A stretch of DNA of 64,000 nucleotides from Cucumis sativus (taxonomy: Eukaryota > Streptophyta > Magnoliopsida > Cucurbitales > Cucurbitaceae): positions 21,214,607 to 21,278,606 of the forward strand of contig NC_026656.2 in assembly GCF_000004075.3 (NCBI RefSeq). The letters are read 5' to 3'. Numbering within the stretch: the first letter of the stretch is position 1; every line of letters starts with the position of its first letter. A model generated the notes under the pieces. That model saw only the letters and a list, made by a program, of their open reading frames with translations. It had not been told where the DNA came from and made no database searches. Below are positions 38,290 to 53,078 of the stretch, piece after piece. A program made the position numbers and the translations under genes.

Positions 38290-41200
38290 AATTTCTCATC
38301 TAAGGGCTAAGACGAGACGACGTAGACAGCGTGATTGCACCGAAGTGCTTCGGTTGATTTCTCCAACCGCCATTACGAGCAGCTTCAAATGGTGCCACGT
38401 AGAAGATGTGGAAATGTAACGACGTGACTTCGGAAACTACAAAGGAACTGCTTTTTTCCACTTTTCATGTCGGTTAATTGCAGTGTGAAACAAAATATAA
38501 TTTCATTTTCAGGTTTATTATTATTATTATTACTATTACAAATCACCCAATTAAAGTTTCATCCATGAAACTATCCTATAGTTTTATAAGACATAAAATA
38601 TCATATCATGTAACATAAGATATGATTTTCTAATTACTTTAATGTCAGTTCGAGCCCTAGCAATAAGGGATGAACATGTATCCAATACGGTTTATTTATT
38701 TTTGAAAGACGGCAAATTTGGTCAACCTCGTCTACATGCATGACACCTAGGCTACTTAATATGATTTTTTTAGCTACTTAATATGGTTTTCCATGTTTTT
38801 AATATAATATTAGTTATCATCATTATTGATTTGAATCCTCTTACGCTCCATTCTCATTAATTAGTTGAGTATAGAGTAACCATTCAATAACTCCACCATA
38901 GAGACCTTGACTAGTTGTTTAAACAAAATTTAATTTGTAAATTTGTATTTTGCAATCTATATCTATCTCAAAAGGAACAGATAGATGAGCTTTATATAAA
39001 TATGAAAATTGTATATTTGTGTGTGTGTATTTTTTTTACCATTCAACCATTTATAAAAATTAAGGATATACACAAGACAGGTTAACCTAAGTTTACATTT
39101 ATTCATAAAATAAACAACTTTTTACAACTTAATTTAAAAAAATGTGAAGCACTGGTTCTTTATTTGTGTTCATGCTGGGAAGTTTGGGAGGGCGCCCCTC
39201 ATGCTAGATTGGAATCAAAATTGATTTGTGGAAGGTATGGATGGAATGATTTGTGGGTGACAAAATTTTGAAGATATTGTTGAATGATTGTGGTCTTTAT
39301 ATTGGTGTTGTCGCCATTTGCTATTTGAGAGATTCATATAATATGTTTTATCCACGAGTGATCATTCAGACTTCGTTGTTAGGTGTGAGTAGAATTGTGT
39401 AAGTTTCTATACAGTTTTTTTCACAATGACATTTGATGTTCATATCTATTATGTTGTGATCCTCTAACATGCATGTGGATGTTTTTCAGCCACAAATGGG
39501 TGGAGGTTGCATGTTTTGGAGTTAGTACTTCTTCATGGATCTGCAGAGGTTCAAGTAGCTTCATATAGATGCAAGAAAAAGTCAGAGTTGTTATCGGATG
39601 TTGATTGGTATAATAAATAATCATTCGTTTAAATTTTATATAGATATTGTTTTGTTCATCGAGAACATATGTCATTTGTCTCTATTTTTTATCTTTTGTC
39701 AATTTTTAATTTTGTGCAACAACTGAATTAAAGCAGAACTACTCACAAGTGGGCTCGTAATTAAAAGATTTAGTGTTGTCTATCTCATTTTCGTATGGTG
39801 ATTTACCTTTTCAATATCCATGCTTCATTAATACTTCTAGTTACAAATGTATGGTGTACAGTGTACAAAATGTTTTCCTTCCGTCAAATGTTTTTGGCAA
39901 ACTTTATGCGTTTACATGATTGATTTTGCTGGAAAAAAAAGAAAGAAAAGTAAACTCATTACAAATGCTAATACAGTTGGTTTAAGATATATAGAATATT
40001 AAATACATATTAATAAGTTTAGATTCACGTCAAGGGAAACCCAAGGTTGTGAATAAGCAGTAAGAGATGGGGACGTTTTTTTAAACTACAATTAAATTCT
40101 GAAATAAGTTGATAAGAAGAAACTGAAGGCAACAAATTAGAAGAGTTAAGTTTTCATGCATATTGTATATAATAAACGAGGATGCAATCGAGTGAGTGGC
40201 GGATAAAAACGTCTTTTCAAATACAAATAAAAACAAAGACTTTGGAAAGATCAAGAAAAAGAATTATACAAAAATAATCGGAAATTAGGACTGAATGACA
40301 GCTGTCAATGAGGCAAGATTATAGTAATTTGTTAGCTTGCGCGTGCTTACATGGCGGTAGATGATTGGGAGAAGGCGTGGGGCCTTCTGCTTCCAAATCG
40401 GATCCCGTGGAGGAAGGTGCATTGAATTAATTATAAGTGGCTGTGGTTTATTGTTGAAGTTGATAATCAAACGAGCGCACATGGACTTGCTATGTACAAA
40501 ATCCAAGTTAATTATTTCCACTATATTTGGATGGAAATTGGAATTTGATATTTTTTCTTTCAAATGTGATTATCTTTTAAACTAACATTTTTTTTTAAAA
40601 TTGAAGTTAAATTGCTGTGCATGTTCATTATAACTGTCTTGTTGAGACTAATTGTTACAAATAATAGTGGTGAGTTGTGAAGGTGATCGTTAGAGTTGGT
40701 TGCTAATAATGATAGTAGAGGTAGGTAATCAAAGTTCATTTTAAGTGTAGCACCAAATTATTCATAAAATTGTTTTTATTTTTTTAATTTTTTGCATTAC
40801 AGTGGTTTGTCCATACTTCAATTATTTTTACAAAAAACTAAATACTTGAAAGGTTAAACTAAACAGGATCCTAATTTAAATACTCAAAAGCATCTTTTTG
40901 ATGTGAGACTTGTAAATTAATTCAATCCCAAGATTGTATTAATATTGCTAGTCAAGTTAAAGATGCCAAATAATTGAAAAGTAAAGAAGAACAACAAGGC
41001 ATCAAATCCTACTACGGCCAACATGGTTTAACTTCAACTATTCTTTAGCATAGGTACTCTTAATACTTAAACTTCACCGAGTTGTTTCACTTTATTTTAA
41101 ATTACAAACAAATAAAATACTAGTTGCGTCTAATAAATCTTACATTTCAACTCCACATCGTTGGTCATCGTTTTTTTAAAAATGAAACTTGTTTTCTTGC

Positions 41201-42300
41201 AACTACAAATAACATTATTAAAATTTCATGGCATGTTAGTAGAGACTGTGAAAAACATGTTATATAGATGATCAAAATGTTGTGAATATTATTATCACAA
41301 TAAACAAAAACTCATACATAAATATAAAATATGAGTATAACGAATTAACGTTGTTTCCTTAAAACAAATTTACTCACCCTAGTGCTTGAGTATATAGGGT
41401 AATTGCCTCCCATGATATAACATATTACCTTTCTTATAAGTGTAGCACCCCGTGTAGAAAATCAACAAACCAAATCATGCGAATATACCGAACGTCAAGA
41501 TTGTGAATATGTAGAGAAGTTTGTTTATAGAAGACAAATGATTATTGATATTAAACTTATCTCAACCAAACGAACTTATTTATAAACGTATTCATGACCA
41601 TTCAAAAAGTTATGTCATTTAGTTATTAATATTATTCATGAAATGAATGCATGCGCTCATGATGCATCCATTCATGAAAAATTATAAATAATAACAATTT
41701 ATTCCAACAAAACATACTTTAGAAAATAACAAATTCAACAAAAACAAAGTTGTATTTTATGTTTATAGAGATATGTTTGGTGATAGGTTCAAAAATTTTG
41801 ATTACGGTTCTTAGAAAAAAGATTTTAGTGAGATTGATACTATATATTTATAAATCGCAAAATTAGTCATGTTACGTCTCCACAAATTTATTAATGAATA
41901 TAGATTATGTTTAAAAGTTGGTTAAGTTGCAATTATAGTCCCTAATGTTTGAATAAAATTTTAGTTTAGCATATAGTTTGATAAAATGTCATATATAGTT
42001 CTTATGATTTGACAATCTTCATAATTAATTAACCGTTTGTACGAGTGAGACTATTTTCTATGATTTTATCAAACCAAATGAACTAGATTCTAATTATAAA
42101 CCACACAGACTAAATTATATCATTTTTAGACTATAAGGACCAAATTTAAAATGTAGCATAAAAATTTATATAGTTATTAATTTGTATCATTATATAATTT
42201 ATACTACATCATATTATATTAAGGAAATGAATTGAGTTTTCTTATAAAAATATTAATTGAATTTACAACCGTGGGGATTTTAGACTTTTGAAACTTGGAG
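38290..42300. other. intergenic, no gene supported
   Basis: Mostly AT-rich DNA. A section at about 39150-39700 has more balanced composition and may be a decayed gene or transposon piece, but no frame can be followed. A block at about 41930-42160 contains TATAGTCCCTAATG and ACTATAAGGACCAAATTTAA at opposite ends in inverted sense, like another degraded short inverted-repeat element. Confidence 0.45.
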
Positions 42301-42322
42301 CTTTGAAGTTTAGGATCCGAAT

Positions 42323-42383
42323 GGCCCAGTTCACGATAGAAAAAGCCCAAGCTTATCCCAAAGCATAACAAGAAAAAGGCCCG
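42323..42383. promoter_or_regulatory. orphan cluster of site II-like elements
   Basis: GGCCCA (42323-42328), AGCCCA (42344-42349) and GGCCCG (42378-42383) lie within 61 bases, followed by a GAGAGAGAGG stretch. This is typical of a housekeeping promoter, but no open frame follows. The nearest gene is ribosomal protein S11, whose ATG is about 970 bases further on, past AT-rich DNA. It may be a distal part of that promoter separated by inserted DNA, or a relic. Confidence 0.4.
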
Positions 42384-43242
42384 CCCCCAGAATTTAGTAC
42401 AGCGAGAGAGAGGAAATCCAAAAAATATTAAGAATTTTGGGAAAATGAATGATTATTGAACTTTTAACATCTTTTTTATTCATTTATGCCTTTCGGTGCG
42501 ATACTACGTATTTTATTTGTTAAATATCACACAGTCAAAGATTCAGTAATTTAGATGTTTGATAAATAAATAGAGAAAGCAATCCCTCGTACGTTAAAAT
42601 GCCTCATTCGCTAAGAATTTACATAAATCATTCTTAAATGCATGGATGGAGGAAATGAGCTCTAAAGTTAGACAACCAAATACTTAAATCAATTTTATCT
42701 TTCAAGTTTTTTTGCAACGATATCAACAAATTCATACAAATATAGTAAATTTCAATTTCGATGTTATTGAATGCTTATGTTCTAAAATAAAATGTTTTTT
42801 TGCCCATCATTCGATTTCACTTCAAATGAATGAAAACCCTAGAATTAATTCGGTCAAATCACAATATTTAACAACGGTGTTACAATAACAAAATCTTGAT
42901 GCTAGATTAAGACATTAAATATTGTCTATCACAATAATCCTAGCAATTATCTTGTTTATTAAATTAAAAATCTATTTAAAATATTTTTTTTTGTTAAAGT
43001 TTAAAAATAAAATTCAACTGTTGTGAATAGCTTAAAAAATTTTAAAATTATTTATAAAATATATAAAATTTTTAAAATAAAATATAGATAGTGTGATAGT
43101 TTTAATATTTTGCTATTTTTAAAAATAAAAAAGAAAAACTAGGAATAATTTTGCTATTTGATTGTTTACGAGTCTAATTAGAAATTACATTCGGAGGCAG
43201 GGGAGAGGGCATAGTGGTAATTTTGTTAGTTAGGGCTTTCCT

Positions 43243-43347
43243 TATAAACGTCTCAAAGCCTTCCTCCTCACTCTCTGCTGCCTCTAGGGTTTTTACTTAG
43301 TATCAGACTCTGCGGCTTAGGCTTCTATCGGATCTTCGAAACCCTAA
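43243..43347 (+). promoter_or_regulatory. core promoter and telo-box of the ribosomal protein S11 gene
   Basis: TATAAAC lies at 43243-43249. It is followed by a pyrimidine-rich leader start (CCTTCCTCCTCACTCTC), TAGGGTTTTT at 43285-43294, and a perfect telo-box AAACCCTAA at 43339-43347, three bases before the ATG. Telo-boxes near the start are characteristic of plant ribosomal protein genes. Confidence 0.65.
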
Positions 43348-43349
43348 CA

Positions 43350-44943
<1,594 letters not shown>

Positions 44944-47900
44944 GTCCAGAATTTTCAGGTCCCATATTTGTTTATGTTAAGGGGATAATATGTTAGCATG
45001 AGCTTTTCTTCAGCTAGATGATCTTTTCACTTTATTTATTAACTGAATATTTCATTATTGTGATACTACTGCAATTTTGATTCCCTTGAGTTTTGCTTTA
45101 TCCATCAGTATCAGTACCTTCTCTGTTCTTGGTTTATCAAATATTATTTTCTGCTTACGGTAATCCATAAGTTTGATTCCCTTGAGTTTTGATTTATTCC
45201 TCTTTTCCCCCCACCCCCACTCCACCCAAAGGAAAATAAAAAGTAAATAAAAACTATAGAGAAGAAAGACATGGGAGAGCAGTGATTTGACTCTATGAGA
45301 GCCCTTTGAAAGTTGAATCTTGGGGTTTAAAGAGAGGGGAACCCTGTTCGTTCTCTTGTTTAGTGCCATACGAGTATTGGAATGCCTAGAAATATACTTT
45401 TTGAAATCTTACGGATTCTTCGGTTACATCTAATGACCTCGTGAAATTGGGACATGATGAAATGTGGGTGGGGTACAATGCTGGGTCGGTGTTGTCTAAT
45501 TTTTCTTTTGAAGTGGCAGATTGACAATTCTCTTGCTCAATGCACAAACTGATATCTATTTCAATACTATTTTAGCAATCTTCACGCAAGAATAAGCCAA
45601 TGTGGAAACTTTTGAAAGAAAATAACCGTTTACGGACCCATTAGTTCAATTATTAATTGGCATGTTTAAGCAGTAAATGTATGACCAACTAACGCAGGTT
45701 CTCTTTTGCATAACCTCCTGTGCTTCTTGTCTTCTACTATCAGTGTAAACGTGAAGGTGAATAATTCATCTTCGGAAAATTAGAATGTTATCTATTAACC
45801 AATATAATCAACCAATCTAGCGCCCCAAGGTTTCTAGGAACATTAAACAAGTAACAATTCCTTCGTTGGTGGATGTTGGATGTCATGGTGAATGGGAAGT
45901 TCAACCAATTGGCTCGATAGTAATTGGGAAAGGGGTCGAATATTCGATCTTAAAACTTCACGTTTGTGTTTTACTTAAAAAATTGACACCCAATTTGATT
46001 TGAGGTAAACGAACTGTTCAGACTTGTAGTAGTGTATTTTTATGTAAACAAGAAGGTTTTAATCTGTTTCTCGCACAAATCAATTGGAAAGTGATATAAT
46101 CTGATGAGCTGGTGAGTTAATGCTCCTAAACAATAATTCTAGTTCCTTTCCCAAGGCAGTGATACAAAATATACCCCCCCAAGGTCCATACAAATAAACC
46201 TATTTTATTTGTTTCTGTTCTCACTTGTCTTCTTTTGTGGAATGCCTATACAAAAATTGTCTTTTTGTTTTTGTTCTTCTTTTGGATGAGATTGACATAT
46301 ACCATAGGACAAATGCAAGTAAATGTAATCATACAACGGAACCATATAAATTATCCAAGCGTACTATTTAAATATGGAATTAAGACGCAATATGATAGAA
46401 ACGTTCCCAAAAGGAGAATTTATTATGTACGGATTCAACACTTAATTGTTGGGTTTTCTTTTTTGTTCTTCCAAGGGAGAGTATTTGATTGATGTTCACT
46501 ACAAATAAATTTATCTTAAATTTTTTAAAAAAGATATGTACCTTTTCATTCCTAGAAAAAATGGGACTGTCTTCAGAATTTATATATGTAATCCATATAA
46601 ACATAACATTGCAGGTATCCACAATTCATTTACTCCGTCCAGTTTTAAATGGCTTACATTATACTTAATTTCTTTTTTCAAATAAGAAAGATGATTGCTC
46701 TATTTCATCACGCCAAACTATACTTTATGTCGTCTTCATCGACATACCACTAATATGTTTAGTTTTTGTCTCATCGTTGTTAATTCAATTAATAAATTTT
46801 TATAACATGCATACGTTTCATAGATGATAGACATATTCAATGATGTTATTAATGATAATTAACATAAATGTATTGAAAACTGTTGCACACGTAGCTGAAA
46901 CTTCAAATAATTGGGAAGTTTCTTGCCAATTCAAAGGGTTGAAATAAGAACTTAAAATCAAACAGAATTTCCTATGGATGACAATATTGTCATCAGTTGA
47001 ATTTTGGATGATGATGAGTGAAAATAACATATAGTTTCGACAATACCGCCGTTTTCGTTGTTTGAATCCAATATATTCCATTCATTTTATTAAACCCCAA
47101 CTTGTTTAATTTTATGCCTCATTGACTTGCATGACTTTATATTTTATTTATATTCATTCATAATCAATACTTTGATTTGATCAACTTCTTCCTCTCCGTC
47201 CTAATAATCATAATAATAATAATAAGAAATCAACTTCTACCACTATGTCTCCCTCTCAAGCAAGCTCTCGTGATTGAAAACTATGGAGCTCTTGTTTCCT
47301 TGAAATTTCTTGTTAGTGGTTGATGAACTCCTATCGATAATATAATATATTATTAATAGACTTTAAGAACTAAATCTAAACTTTATTATACTTGCGAGTT
47401 TATTTTACAACGTGGTATATGAGCGCTAATATTTGGAGATTAATTGATAAAAATATAAGTATTAATGAAAAATAACAATTTTGACTCTAAACACTTTAAG
47501 GCCACATTATTAACGATTGATGTAATCAAAACGTGATTTTATTGATGGATGAATTGTAACCGACTCGAATCAATACAATTATATTGTTTTTGATGTGTTT
47601 AACTAGAACTAGGAATGTGACATTTAATTGTTACTATTATTGTTCAATTCTAAGCAACTTCATTACTTTCTAACAATATATTGGAGGCTAAAGCTTTATT
47701 CAATCAAAACTGATGAGTTTATGAAGATGATAAAAATTTGTGGACCCTTTCTTCTTGTTCAAAGTCAACTTTATCCAAAATCACCCAAATAACTTTCTCA
47801 TTAGAAATAAAACGAGGATATTTGTGCTTTAAAAAAAAAAACAATAATTGTGGAAAAAGAAAACTAATTAGGAAAGTGAAATAATTGAGAGATGACTTTT

Positions 47901-49700
47901 ATGGAGATATATCTCAACAAAGTCTTCTCTTAGAAATATGAAAAAGTCCTACAAAACTATATAACATTATAATTATTATTAATACAACTCTCCCCCAAAT
48001 CTTCACCGCAAAACTTGCTTCTCAAACAACTCATTGCTTCTATTTCTCTATTAATTTTACACTTACACATCTTAAAAAATCTAAATTTTTGTATATACTG
48101 ATATAAACAAATCTAAACACATAGTAGAATAAAAAGAAAAAAAGAAAAGACATATAACACATTTACACATACGTTTTTTTTAACCATAACCACTAAATTT
48201 ACTTTGAAGGTATGTGATTTAAGCATTGGTTAAGTAGGGATGGGCTTCTGTGTTCATGAATTGAACGACTAAATGACAAAAGCCTTCCAAAATTGTTTTT
48301 AAAAAAGCTTTAAACTTCAAAAGTTAAAAGATGACATTTTGGTATAATTGAAACTAACCGTTTAGGAATATATTTCATATATCATTTTAAATTTAACTAA
48401 ATGGCTCATTTGTTTTCTTCCATTTGTTTGTACCTTAGGAAAAGAAAAAAAAATGGTTTCAGAATTAATCATCCAATAAGAAACTTAGAAAATAGTTTTG
48501 AAAAACATTAATATTCCCAAATCCAAATGTATTTGGGAAAAAAACAAAAAATGAAAAAGAAAAATGTAGAGATGGTAAAGGTAAAAACTTTTATGATTTT
48601 GTGTAAATGGCAACATTCATATTAATAAAAATAGCAAATATTCTATGCAGGGTTAATTTCAGAGATGACATCTAAAGTCACTCAGATATATTCATAGTTT
48701 CGAACAAAATTTAAAATTTGAATTTCAAATAATATAATAATAATATATATATATATTATTCACTTTGAACTAAACAAGCCATAATCACCTTAAAATATAA
48801 AAATTATGAAAATATGTTACCAAATAGGGTATGAGCACAATTTCTTGTTGACCAAGCTAGGTTGAGATCGATTTAAATAATTGATTTTGCTTTTTAAATT
48901 ATTGGTTGGGATGATTTTATTACAGGTATACAAGATTTATAGAACAATTTCAAAAATATAAAAATCAACTGTTTAGATTTGACTATTTTAACTTTCTAAT
49001 ATATAAACAATTTTTTTCAGGATTATTTGGTATTAGACGTTTTCTAAAATATTTGTTATATTTAGGAAGAGTGTGAAATAGAATGGGTAGGGCTTATTTT
49101 TATTTTGTTACTCAACCCTGGAATATTTTGAGGTTAAATATTTCATATTTATGAAAATTATTGGTTATTTACAATGAATTATTGAAAATATTGTTTTTTT
49201 GGTTGAATAAGTTAAGTGTTGTGATATGAAGTTTGATGAATAAATGAATCTTAATCCACCGATTTACGCGAGAAATTGAAAACAATTGCAATTATAGAAC
49301 TCACCACAAAAACATTTATAAATATTAAAAGAATTTATATATATAACAAAGTTTGAATTTTTTTTCCGACCATATTGGTAATGAAATTTTAGGAGCTATT
49401 GATGAGCATAGATTTTATTATAAACACAATTCTTTAAAAGAGCAGTACATTTGATTATTATTAAGAAAATGCTACCTAACTCAATTACCTAAAATGTAAT
49501 TTAATCAAAAAGTCTATTTGATACAAGAAATGAAAATTTAATAAGTCATAAAGTTAAAAATTAGATTAAGGAGTAAATATTGATTAAGTAAGCATAAACA
49601 TAAAAAATTAGAGATCATAGATCATACTTAGAATTAAAATTTATAATATTTATGATTATAGTTATTTAAAAAAACTATGGGAGAAAGGAGAAAGAGTAAA
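44944..49700. other. 3' UTR of S11, then intergenic DNA
   Basis: The first few hundred bases include 3' UTR. TTGATTCCCTTGAGTTTTG is found near 45077-45095 and again, nearly identical, at 45174-45192, a short direct repeat. Beyond 46 kb the DNA is AT-rich with no supported gene. A tRNA-like patch is listed separately. Confidence 0.5.
45909..45950 (+). repeat. tRNA-like A-box/B-box patch, possible SINE head
   Basis: TTGGCTCGATAGTAATTGGG resembles a pol III A-box, and about 26 bases later GGTCGAATATTCGATC resembles a B-box. Spacing is close to that in tRNA-derived SINEs. The patch does not fold as a complete tRNA, and no clear A/T tail or target duplication was found, so this may be a degraded SINE or chance. 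Confidence 0.25.
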
Positions 49701-49717
49701 AAGGATGTGTGTTTGTC

Positions 49718-49726
49718 TATATTTAA
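49718..49726 (+). promoter_or_regulatory. TATA box of the flotillin-like gene
   Basis: TATATTTAA lies 76-84 bases upstream of the ATG at 49802, a normal TATA position with a short leader. Confidence 0.55.
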
Positions 49727-49801
49727 GGGAATTAAAACGAATCAAAATCAAATTCACATTATTCAGACTCTCAAAAGCTTTTCTCAATTTCCGTTGCGAT
49801 C

Positions 49802-51337
49802 ATGTACAAAGTAGCGAGCGCATCGGAATACCTTGCCATTACCGGTGTCGGAATCAGCGACATCAAACTCGCTAAGAAGGCATGGGTTCTCCCTGGCCAA
49901 TCCTGCACCATCTTCGACATCTCTCCCGTCAACTACACCTTCGAAGTCCAAGCCATGAGCGCCGAGAAACTTCCTTTCATCCTCCCCGCGGTCTTCACCA
50001 TCGGCCCTCGCTCTGACGACATGGACTCTCTCCTTAAGTACGCCAAGCTTATTTCCCCGCACGATAAGCTCTCCAACCATGTCAAGGAGCTCGTCCAGGG
50101 CGTCATAGAGGGGGAGACTCGTGTCCTTGCAGCCTCCATGACCATGGAGGAGATTTTCAGAGGCACCAAAGAGTTCAAACAGGAAGTGTTCGGGAAGGTC
50201 CAGTTGGAGCTCGATCAATTCGGGCTTTTGATTTACAATGCTAATGTTAAACAGTTGGTGGACGTTCGTGGGCATGAGTATTTTTCGTATTTAGGACAGA
50301 AGACGCAACAGGAAGCTGCGAATCAGGCGAAGATTGATGTGGCGGAGGCGAGGATGAAGGGGGAAATTGGGGCTAAATCCAGAGAAGGACAAACCCTTCA
50401 GAATGCTGCTAAGATCGACGCTGAAACTAAGATTATTGCCACACAGAGGCAAGGGCAGGGTAAGAAGGAGGAGATCAAGGTCAAGGCGGAGGTTAAGGTG
50501 TTCGAGAATGAGAGAGAGGCGGAAGTGGCGGAGGCTAACGCCGAACTTGCTAAGAAGAAGGCCGCCTGGACTAGAGCTGCCCAAGTGGCGGAAGTGGAAG
50601 CCGCGAAAGCCGTCGCACTCCGAGAGGCGCAGTTGCAGAAGGAAGTGGAGATGATGAATGCAATGACCATGACGGAGAAATTGAAGGCTGAATTTCTCAG
50701 TAAAGCCAGCGTTGAGTATGAAACTAAGGTCAATTTCCCTTTACACACACTTTGTTCTAAACTCCCTTTATACACACACTCTGTTTTCGTTAAATTTCTC
50801 TCATAAATTGAAAAGGTACAAGAAGCAAACTGGGAGTTGTACGACAAGCAAAAGAAAGCGGAAGCTGTTCTGTTCGAGAAGGAGAGGGAAGCTGAAGCAC
50901 AGAAGGCACTAGCCGACGCCGGGTTTTATGCTCGTCAACAAGTCGCCGACGGAGAGCTCTATGCCAAAAAGAAAGAAGCGGAAGGATTGGTGGCACTGGC
51001 GGAGGCTCAAGCTCTGTACCTCCGTTCACTTCTCGAGGCATTGGGCGGCAATTACTCCGCTCTTAGAGATTACCTAATGATCAACGGAGGCCTATTCCAA
51101 GAAGTTGCTAAAATCAATGCCGACGCCATTAAAGGGCTTCAGCCTAAGATTAGTGTCTGGACCAATGGAAGTGGCGGACAGGGTCTAGAAGGAGGCTCCG
51201 GAGCTGGGAGTATAGCGATGAAAGAGGTGGCCGGAGTTTACAAAATGTTGCCACCGCTGTTTCAAACGGTTCATGAGCAAACTGGAATGCTGCCTCCGCC
51301 ATGGATGGGAAGCTTGGGTGATTCTTCTCAGAATTGA
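49802..51337 (+). CDS. FLOT1: flotillin-like protein (2 exons, 482 aa)
   Basis: A peripheral plasma-membrane scaffold protein that marks sterol-rich microdomains and a clathrin-independent endocytosis route. In legumes, relatives act in rhizobial infection. Exons: 49802-50728 and 50816-51337, with a short 87-base GT-AG intron after residue 309. The SPFH/PHB domain covers about residues 1-190 ([18 protein letters not shown] at the start), with a possible palmitoylation site at Cys35 (PGQSCTIFD). No membrane span is seen. Residues 190-390 are Ala/Glu/Lys-rich coiled coil with EA repeats. The C-terminus ends in the plant flotillin block [20 protein letters not shown]. Length and start fit plant flotillins (about 470-490 aa). 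GC content is well above the flanks. A broken second copy follows 1.7 kb downstream on the same strand. The FLOT number is nominal. Confidence 0.97.
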
Positions 51338-53078
51338 AGAAGAAAGGTTTGATTTTGTATATCAAATCAATTAAAAGATCTCTCAAATTAACTGTTTTTT
51401 CCCCTTCAAATCAAAAGACCAAAGAATAAATTGGTGTGAGCAATTTATAATCTTTTAATTTGTGTATCTTTCTTGAGAAAACAATGAGTTCTGTTTTTTT
51501 CTTTTTATTTGGACTGTCAATATAATAGTTGGGTTTTCTTATTTATTTTTGATTTCAATTATTGAAAAGAAATTGTGTGTTTTTTTCTTTAGCATGTTCT
51601 TAGTTCTTAATAAGCTATCTCAACTAGTTTTAATTAAAACATGAAAGTTTGTGTGAGTATTAATGAGTTTTGTTAACATTGGATTAAAGAATGCCTAACT
51701 CAATGGATGGATTTATTGGATGAATGTTAATATAGATTAGATCATATAGCAAACTATACTATTCTATTAACATTTGTAAATGCTAGTTATTATTATTTCG
51801 AGTACAATCTTGAAAGAGTAATTTGAACCTACATCTCTTTAACTTCTTATGCCAATTCATCTTTGCTTGATTTAGAATAATATCTTCTTTGTCTATAAAA
51901 CATACTATTAACTCAAAATGACTTCAAATCTGAATTTTTTTGGTGGTATATCTCTTATAAATATAACTAATCAAGCACTTCACTCATATAATGGATGTTC
52001 TAACCTTAGAGTATTGTAAGTTTTTAAATAATTGATGACATCTGTGCTCTTAAAAAAATTCAATCCATATATTAAGTTTTGGTAAATTTCTGCTTTAAAC
52101 TTGAACAAATAATGTTACAATTATTTGGTAAATAAATATTAAATTTGTGTAATTTAGCTACAAGTACTGGCTACTACTTAAAAGACAAAATCAAAAGTAA
52201 AAAATCTCTTTATTCTACAAAATCTACTTTTAAAACTTTAATTTAAATATATATTTTAAGAAAAATAACACCATAAAACTTTGAAATTAATAATAACTAA
52301 TTGTTTTAAAATTTTGAAATTAGTAAAGTTAGGAGGTAGCATTACATTCTTTAATGAATTTGATATTTATTTCTTTTTCTTTTTTTTAATAAATAAAAAA
52401 ATAAGAGAAAAGAAAATTAGAGATTGATTTATACTTTTGTTTTAGTAATTATTCATAATAAAAGAGAGAAAAAAAGGTGATATATTTTTTCAAGGATACT
52501 TTATTTCTTTCGACGCCGTAATACATTAATAAGATTGGAGAGTGGAAGTATGGAGGAATTTTCATATAAGAAAAAATTTCAATTTTCCATTCATCACCTA
52601 AATTTCATTTTCTAAAAATTTGGTTTTTAATGAATTATTTGATAAATGAATTTCTAAAAAGTGCATTATTCTAATTTGTCAAACACTATAGTTTTTTTCA
52701 AAATAGTTCTTTTTCACAAAATTAAATACTTCAAAATCTCAAACCAAACACACGTTTAGAAAGACAAAAATAATTTTCAATCATCCCTCCTATCAAACAG
52801 TCCAACAAACAATTTTAAGAAAAAAGAAATCAAATAAAATAAAATGGAAACAAAATCCTTTAATAATCATTCTAATCAATCCCAAATGAGAAAACCAAAA
52901 ATGTCCTCCATCCTCGTTAGTATAGTAAATTAGGAATGAAAACCAGAATCTCTAAAATAAATGCATTGATGTATTTAAGAAAAGTTATAATAAATCCATT
53001 AGATATACATACGACACATAGGAGGAAGATGAGTAATTCGTAAGTGGTAGAATTGATTAGCTTAAACATTTAGTTCTC
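51338..53078. other. spacer between flotillin gene and its pseudogene
   Basis: The 3' UTR is probably in the first 200 bases. The rest is AT-rich without an open frame or recognisable repeat. No trace of flotillin codons 1-55 was found just upstream of the pseudogene. Confidence 0.6.
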
